From contig JAJJXM010000003.1 of NCBI GenBank assembly GCA_024516155.1, forward strand, positions 620,001 to 684,000: DNA of 64,000 nt. The letters run 5' to 3'. The translations under genes and the position numbers were made by a program. The notes beneath the pieces were generated by a model. That model was not told the origin of the DNA and searched no databases. It saw only the letters and a list, made by a program, of their open reading frames with translations. The stretch comes from Pyronema omphalodes (taxonomy: Eukaryota; Ascomycota; Pezizomycetes; Pezizales; Pyronemataceae). This document shows, piece after piece, positions 57,842-64,000 of this stretch (the first letter of the stretch is position 1; each line of letters begins with the position of its first letter).

Positions 57842-59340
57842 ATGGAAGCTTCCATCAGAACTTTTTTTCGCTCTCCGTACTTTGCAGTTGTCGGAGCAAG
57901 CAACGATACCACCAAGTTCGGTCACAAAGGTAACTTCTGCCTTTATTCTCTCATAGGATTTATACCTTCCATCGAATCAACGGACCTCTTCTCTCTCCTC
58001 ACAATATTTCTACCCTCAGCCTTATCTACGGCTCCCCCCTCGTTCCTCTGGAGATATTGATACTGTCCGCTTCAACTACGGCTTCAGTTCTGTCTCCTAC
58101 GAGATTGGTATTCCCTGTCTCATCTACGGCCCCTCTCTCCTTCCCCCGGGGTTACTAATACTACCCGCCTCGTCTACAACCCCCGCCGCTGTTCTCTATA
58201 CACTCCCCCACTCCCAATGTCCCTAGCATGATGTTTCGCCGCACCCCCCCCCCCCCCCCCCCGCTGATCCTACCTGCCACTCCCTATCCCCCACTCCCAA
58301 ACGACGCTTCTTTGAAAGCTAGCCCTCCCCCGCCCCCTCCTCGATGGCAGCAATCCAGACGGGGATAAGCCGCCGCAGGAACTGAACTCGGTCAATATTG
58401 TCAGGCTATGAGGGCCCCCACTCCCGTTTGCCCCTTTGGTTTTGAGATCAGGGTATCTGGGGTTTCGTTCCTTATCGCTATCTTTGATTCTGGGTCTTGA
58501 TTTGCCTCTTCCCAACCCGCCTTTTATTTGGCTGCTGGTATGGCTGTTCTCTGCGCCCCAGTTTGTCTCTAAGGGGTATGGGCTTTGATTCTTCTGTTTG
58601 AGATACCTCCTCCTCGCAATTTATCTTGCCATTTCCCTAGTCTGAGTCTTGGAATACCCCCCCGCTCCCTCCCTACTAACACATCAGTCTTCGCTTGGTA
58701 CATCAACAACAACCTACCCGCTACTCCTATCAACCCATCCCCAAAGACTACCGCGATCTTGAACATCCCGACGGTGGCTTCTGTTAAAGCTTTGCAGCAC
58801 CCTACCGAGACTTCTGTAAGTACCCCTTCCCAACACCTGCCTAATGGGTGGCTGCACATAGTTCGCGGTTCGGTTGGGATTGGAAGTCGGGACTTGGCTT
58901 GAGATGAGAGGGAATTTGGTTCGCAAGTTGGTGTTGTGCCATCTTGGGTTGCCAATGGGCGCTGTGACTCGGGAGTTACCTGTCGGTGACCCCTAGTGTT
59001 CATTTTGGCAGGGAACGACCCAGACCCAGTCGAATTCCCTTGGTGAACCACGAGCTGCGGGGACCCCATTCTCCCCCAAGATTTCGCTAACCGAGCTATG
59101 TAATTACTCTAGGTGAGCATCATCACGCCTCCGGCGATCACTAAACAGGTTATCAAAGATGCAGCAGAAGTCGGAATTAAGAGGGTTTGGATGCAACCAG
59201 GTGCTTGGGATGAGGAATGTGTGACGATCGCAAAGGAAAAGGGGATGGAGGCTGTGGTTTATGGCGCTGAGGCAGAGTTGGGACATGAGGGTGCCTGTGT
59301 TCTTGTGCATGGGCACTTGGGATTGAAGGGAAGATTGTAG
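57842..59340 (+). CDS. CoA-binding (YccU-like) domain protein with very long introns (147 aa)
   Basis: Exons: 57842-57929, 58688-58815 and 59113-59340. The encoded protein reads MEASIRTFFRSPYFAVVGAS NDTTKFGHK, then VFAWYINNNLPATPINPS and SIITPPAITKQVIKDAAEVG..VWMQPGAWD, a standard CoA-binding Rossmann domain with the GAS nucleotide loop near residue 18. Length fits the family. Function in fungi is unknown. Introns of 758 and 297 nt make up 70% of the gene, whereas most introns here are under 110 nt. Frame continuity over both joins and the family match support the model. Confidence 0.88.
57930..58687 (+). repeat. Intron 1 of the CoA-binding gene: pyrimidine-rich degenerate repeats and C19
   Basis: Between 57990 and 58200, CTCATCTACGGC-, GAGATTG(G)TATT- and CCTCTC-type motifs recur in imperfect units of roughly 65-75 bp. 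C19 lies at 58244-58262. The coding strand is strongly C/T-biased in this half of the intron. Confidence 0.6.
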
Positions 59341-60037
59341 GGAAAGCTTATGGTTACTTAAGGGATTGATAAGGGTTGTGGGGACTTGATGGTGGATGTG
59401 AGGACGAGAGTGGGGAGGCGATTGTGATTTTCGGAGAGGGACTTGGGATGGGTGGTTGGAAAGGACAGGTTGCTCGTGGTCGGCTTCGTTTTGTTTATAT
59501 CATCTTCGTTGAGGAATATCACAAAACAGAGTTCATCAAGGACACATCTCCCTTCCCTTCCCTTACCAATGGATACTTAACTCTCATGACGTTGAATTAA
59601 GGTTATTAATTTTCCTTCCACGCGAGAGACACCGGTTCCATCGCGGCCCGCATCTTCAATCCGGGTATTTTTTTTTTGACGGACGGGTTCATCCCAGATC
59701 GCATCGCCCTGGCAGCCTGGGGAGGAGCCCATAAATTTGTGACCCGCCACCGTTCACCCTACTGTCTTCGCACTTCGGACCCTCTTCCGTCGACAGAACC
59801 TAAAGTAAACTTACCCGACCCGTGCGAATTCACTCTGCATCACTCGCATAGCTTGCATAGCGTGACACCAAACGCGTGAACCCAGTCGATTAACCCCTCC
59901 TCACGCGTTCCCCACCACAGCACCGGTTCTCCCACTCACCACAGTGACCACATACCACACACCATTTTTCACGAAGTCACGACATCACGACCTCCACATC
60001 TCACGACCAGCTATAACGGCATAATACACCGGCCACC
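59341..60037. other. Intergenic spacer and APC2 promoter
   Basis: No gene supported. C/A-rich repeats (CACCAC, CACGAC) run through 59905-60010 before the APC2 start. T9 at 59669. Confidence 0.45.
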
Positions 60038-63000
60038 ATGGCCACAACGAACCCTACAATACCTGAAATCCGCTCCAAAATCTTTACCTCCGTCTTCCCC
60101 CCTCTGTCCCCGGCCGCCCCCGAGTCCATTGCTCCCGCTATCCCCTCCCATAACTACAATACCCGTCACCACTCCGTAGATCCACCTATTCAACTTCTCC
60201 CAAATAGCCAAGCTCGGGAAGCAAAGGCGTGGTTGCTTGCTACTGGGTATTTACGATTCCCCACGAACAATGCTTCTACTGGAGATCCCTTCGGTGGGTC
60301 TTCAGGCGGTAACTCAGGTGCAAATTATGGTTATGCAGAGCTTCCCGGATCGGTTAGGGAGTGGATTGAATGGAAAGGAATGCCAGGGAGGGATGTCCAA
60401 GAGGCGTTGAGATACTTAGTTGTGGAAGGAGGCGGCAGGGAAAAGTTATTGGAGTGGTTTATGGATGAGACTAGGAGACACCTGATGTCAGTGGTGAAAG
60501 GGATTAGTGTGCCGACGGTATGTGTCACAGCTTTCTATATTTTGGGTGGCGAAGATGAGGATAAAAACTACGGGCTTTGGTGGGGTTGGATGAGAATACA
60601 TGCTAATGGTATACCGTGTGAATAGGAATTAACAGAAGATGGAGACTACTCCTGTTTACTGGAAGATATTCTCGTCAAGCTCCGTACAGCGCAATCAATC
60701 TACCTCTACATCCTAAAAACCTTCATCCTATTACCCCGTGTGGATACCTCATCCCCTCGGAAAAACTCTCGTCGCCGCGCCAAAGACCATGAACAAGATC
60801 TCGACGATAATAATCCTCACATTAAAACATTCCTACGTTCCTTAAACGCCGTCATCTCACACTCACTCCCGGATCCTCACTGGAGTAACTTAGTCTACAC
60901 CGTTTTCCTGGACCTCTGCGCCTGGGCTGTCGGATTACATCAACCCTCTGAAGATGCTATGAGTGAAGATGATGATGCTACGGTGAAGGATGATACTGAT
61001 GCTATGGTTATGGATGACGATAGGATTTATGATAAGCTTTCGTTCATTACTGAAACTGATTTAGATGGTGATTCAATTTTGGTCACCACTGATGAGGGGG
61101 ATCGGATTATTCCTGAGGAATTCGACGGCATAGATGATTTCGCGAGATACAAGAATACACCGAGAGGTCCTAAACATGATGCTAGAAGAAAGGTTTTGAG
61201 ACTTTGGAGGGATATGGAGAAGCTCGGAATCGGTGGAGCGGGAAGAAGAGGTGAACGAGTGTTTGCGGAGGTTATTAATACGCTAATTACGAATTATATC
61301 AATGATCGGTTTGCGAGGCAGTGGCAATCACCAAGTACGGCAAGCGCGGAATTGGATCAGTGGATAGAAACGGTGCTTGGAAGCTTGATTGTGGATGTTC
61401 TTTTCTCGTCCACAGTCAGGGATGCAGAGGGTGATGCTAGGCTGGATAAACTATCACCCAGAGAGAGCTTGAGGGTATCAAGAGAAAGCTTGGTTAAGAG
61501 GAGATTAACAGGGATGGATATTGACTTTGGTTTCGGCGCTGGTGAGGAGGAGGAAAAGCGTCGCAGGGAGGATCTTTCCAGCTGGAAGAAAATTGCCCTG
61601 GGAAGACTTGGAAGACTGCGTGTTAAGGAACTTTTCGAAATCATTGTTGACTGGCCTGACTCTTTGGGAGGTGTTGAAGACCTCAAGGTAGATATCTCTC
61701 TCTTCTTACACACACCATCACTCGCACTGACACATATCAGGCCTACATCACCACCCCCGAGCGCCGCCTCCACGTAACAAAAAGCTTCTCCAACACTCTT
61801 GAAGACCGCATTATGCACCCTGGTGCCTCCACCATCGACGTAGTAGCCGCCTACATCCGACTCATCCGTGCCTTCACCTTGTTAGACCCTCGCGGAGTGT
61901 TACTAGATCGCGTCTCCCGTGCCGTCCGTCGCTATCTCCGAGAGCGTGACGACACTGTGAAAGTGATTGTGCGCGGCATAATGTCCGATATCCTAACCAA
62001 CCATAAACCCACAGATATCGACGAGCTTGCGCACGAGTTATCCAAAGGGATCCCTACCACTGCCTCTGGCTCTAATGGCTTGGATGAAATGGATTTCGAC
62101 GACATGACCTGGGTTCCTGATCCAGTTGATGCTGGTCCTGAGTTTCGTCGAAGCAAGGGATTAGATGTTGTTGGCTCCTTGTTTTCTCTTTATGAAAGTA
62201 AAGAGGTTTGGTTGAAGGAAATCAGGACTATTTTATCACAAAGATTCCTGGATACCGCTCATTATGAGTTTGAACAGGAATCAAGGATTATTGAATTGCT
62301 GAAACTACGGTTCGGGGATCATGCTATACAGCCTTGTGATGTGATGACCAAAGACATGGCCGACTCCAAGCGATTAGACACAGCCATCAAGGATTCACTA
62401 AAGCATCAAAATTTCCAACAACAACAACAACTACCATTCGACCCCATCGAATTCCGAGCTAAAATCCTAAGTCGCTACTACTGGATCAACCTCAAACAAG
62501 AACCCTTCCTAATTCCTTCTCCTATCAAAACATTAATGTCAACCTACTCCTCGAGCTTCGAAAAACTCAAATCAAAACGCTGTCTAGAATGGCTTCTCCC
62601 CATAGGACACGTGGAAATTGAGCTAGAACTCCAAGATCGTACTATACATATCCCTCATGCTTCTCCGGCTCAAGCCGCGGTTATATATGCTTTTAATGAT
62701 ACCGGAATAGACCTGCCATCTGATGGTCCTAAAGCTATGGCTTTTGAACAACTTCAACAGGAATTACAAATGGCTGATGATACTTTGATATCTTCAATTA
62801 CATTCTGGATCGAGAAACAAGTACTAGTGGAAAGTAGTCCTAGGGTATATACCGTATTGGAAACTTTAGATGGTAGTATGGAAACTATGGAACAAGAGGG
62901 AGAACAAGAAACTGCGGAAGAAGAAGAAAGGAAACAAGAAGAGGAAAAGAAACAGGAAAAGGCCGTTATTGAACAGTTTGTCAAGGGAATGTTAATGAAT

Positions 63001-63156
63001 GGTGGATCAATGCCGAGCGATAGGATTTCAATGATGTTGGGAATGTTGGTACCCGGTGGTTTCAGATGGAGTTTGGAGGAGTTGAATGAGTTTTTGTTGG
63101 AAATGAAGGAAAGGAGGGTAATTGAGTCGACTGGAAGTGGGTGGAAGGTTGTTTAA
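60038..63156 (+). CDS. APC2: Anaphase-promoting complex subunit 2, cullin homolog (985 aa)
   Basis: Exons: 60038-60517, 60626-61687 and 61741-63156; introns 108 and 53 nt, all in phase 0. The cullin-homology region begins around 510 with AYITTPERRLHVTKSFSNTL and LHPGA-like MHPGASTIDVVAAYIRLIRA, then continues through LDRVSRAVRRYLRERDDTVKVIVRGI and SRYYWINLKQEPFLIPSPI. The C-terminal winged-helix block (SDRISMMLGMLVPGGFRWSLEELNEFLLEM) is the APC2-specific end that contacts the RING subunit Apc11. The catalytic core ubiquitinates cyclins and securin. A Glu/Gln/Lys-rich insert (about 890-920) and an Asp-rich acidic segment near 235-260 are low-complexity. Length is typical for fungi. Confidence 0.95.
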
Positions 63157-63477
63157 TGGTGGGCTGGCTCGAAGAAGAAAAAATAACAGGGGATATGGGC
63201 ATAGCGTGAGATGATGATGACGATGGTATGTACCAATGGCATGAAGAATTGAGGCGTAATTAGGAGTTAAAACTGTTGGGTTTATAGCAATTAATTTTAG
63301 CTTTTGTTTAGATATCACTTTTTTGTGCTAAAAAGGATTTATCTGCACATTTTTGGTTCAATCATCTTTGATCACTCGTGAATCACATTAAACAAAAGAC
63401 ATGAAACAAATATGGTATCATTTTTGATGTCATCATCGATAATACATCCCCCTGATCACAATCCACATTTCAATAAT
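63157..63477. other. Convergent intergenic spacer
   Basis: These 321 bp hold the 3' ends of APC2 and the Rqc2-like gene. Nothing else seen. Confidence 0.5.
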
Positions 63478-63999
63478 CTACCGCTTACTTCCTTTCCCTC
63501 TCTTTGCACCTTTCTGAGGAGCACCCTTCTTCTTCTCTCCATCACCTTTTCCAGCACCCCCTCCAGAGCTAAAAACCTTAATCTTCGAAACACCCACACA
63601 ACTAACCAACTCACTCTCCTTCCACGCAGCAACCAATTCCTTCTGTACCCCCTTCATTCCATCTCCCTTTTTCCCAGGATTAACCCAACCGCCCCAAACC
63701 TCCCTAATAGCCTTTCCCTTCTTCTGTGCTCCAGGCTGTATCTTAACCCTCCACTTATACTTCCCCATCGCACCCCAAGGTGCACAAACTGGTATCGCAT
63801 CCAAAATCACATCATCATCAAAAGGATCAGCAATAAGAGCATCCAAAGGAGTATCCCTAATAGCATCTTCATCATCGTCATTCTCCCCTGCTTCAAGGGC
63901 TTCTAATCGCTTTGCTTCTTCTGCCATTCCTTTCTCTTGCGCACGTAGGTGCTGCTCACGGAGTCTTAACTTTCGAGCCTCGGGAGTTTCTTTGGGAGC
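63478..63999 (-). CDS. RQC2: Rqc2/NEMF (Tae2) ribosome quality-control protein, C-terminal end (partial)
   Basis: The frame is open from the right edge to the stop at 63478 (173 residues); the rest lies beyond the window. The visible part has a charged helix (EARKLRLREQHLRAQEKG), then LDALIADPFDDDVILDAIPV CAPWGAMGKYKWRVKIQPG, the diagnostic NFACT-C (DUF3441) domain, and a Gly/Lys-rich tail ending KRGKGSKR. Rqc2 binds stalled 60S subunits and adds C-terminal Ala/Thr tails with Ltn1. It converges on APC2. Confidence 0.92.
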   Translation of the reverse strand, partial: APKETPEARKLRLREQHLRAQEKGMAEEAKRLEALEAGENDDDEDAIRDTPLDALIADPFDDDVILDAIPVCAPWGAMGKYKWRVKIQPGAQKKGKAIREVWGGWVNPGKKGDGMKGVQKELVAAWKESELVSCVGVSKIKVFSSGGGAGKGDGEKKKGAPQKGAKRGKGSKR

Positions 64000-64000
64000 C

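Overview
The window is nuclear DNA of a filamentous ascomycete (Pezizomycotina). The genes carry short spliceosomal introns, mostly 50-110 nt, with GTATGT or GTAAGT donors, CTAAT/CTAAC branch points and TAG/CAG acceptors. There are no operons. The gene set is typically fungal: HacA with a 20-nt Ire1-type intron, an ALR-type CorA transporter, fungal APC2, a VPS9 exchange factor and an Rqc2-like protein. A leotiomycete is plausible, but nothing here proves the class. About 17 protein genes in 64 kb is sparse, and the spacers are rich in tandem repeats, poly(G)/poly(C) tracts and gene relics.

Layout. 0-7 kb: the 3' end of a lipoate-protein ligase gene, a small three-exon gene, a 2.8-kb spacer and a VPS9-domain Rab GEF. 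7-18 kb: a one-exon gene of unknown function, a four-exon membrane protein, an alpha/beta hydrolase of the YheT/Eht1 family, and the CorA/ALR magnesium transporter. 18-28.8 kb: a repeat-rich spacer, tRNA-Thr(AGT), a methyltransferase with an 11-nt microexon, a duplicated block beside a gene relic, and a single-pass Pro/Ser/Thr-rich membrane protein. 28.8-39 kb: the most repeat-laden part, with a coiled-coil pseudogene, a 112-bp tandem repeat, a 278-bp (CAAAAA)n tract, and one secreted-protein gene flanked by two diverged direct repeats. 39-47.4 kb: hacA, an Fhit/Hnt2 hydrolase, acireductone dioxygenase and cardiolipin synthase. 47.4-55.8 kb: an 8.5-kb stretch without an intact gene, holding a decayed gene, a triple tandem repeat and a fold-back sequence. 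55.8-64 kb: a two-domain chromate transporter, a CoA-binding protein with a very long intron, APC2, and the C-terminus of an Rqc2/NEMF protein at the right edge.

The intact genes are mostly unlinked housekeeping functions: lipoylation, endosomal traffic, Mg2+ uptake, the unfolded protein response, methionine salvage, mitochondrial cardiolipin, cell cycle and ribosome quality control. No biosynthetic cluster, CRISPR array or complete transposon was found. All exon boundaries were placed by eye from reading-frame continuity and splice consensus.
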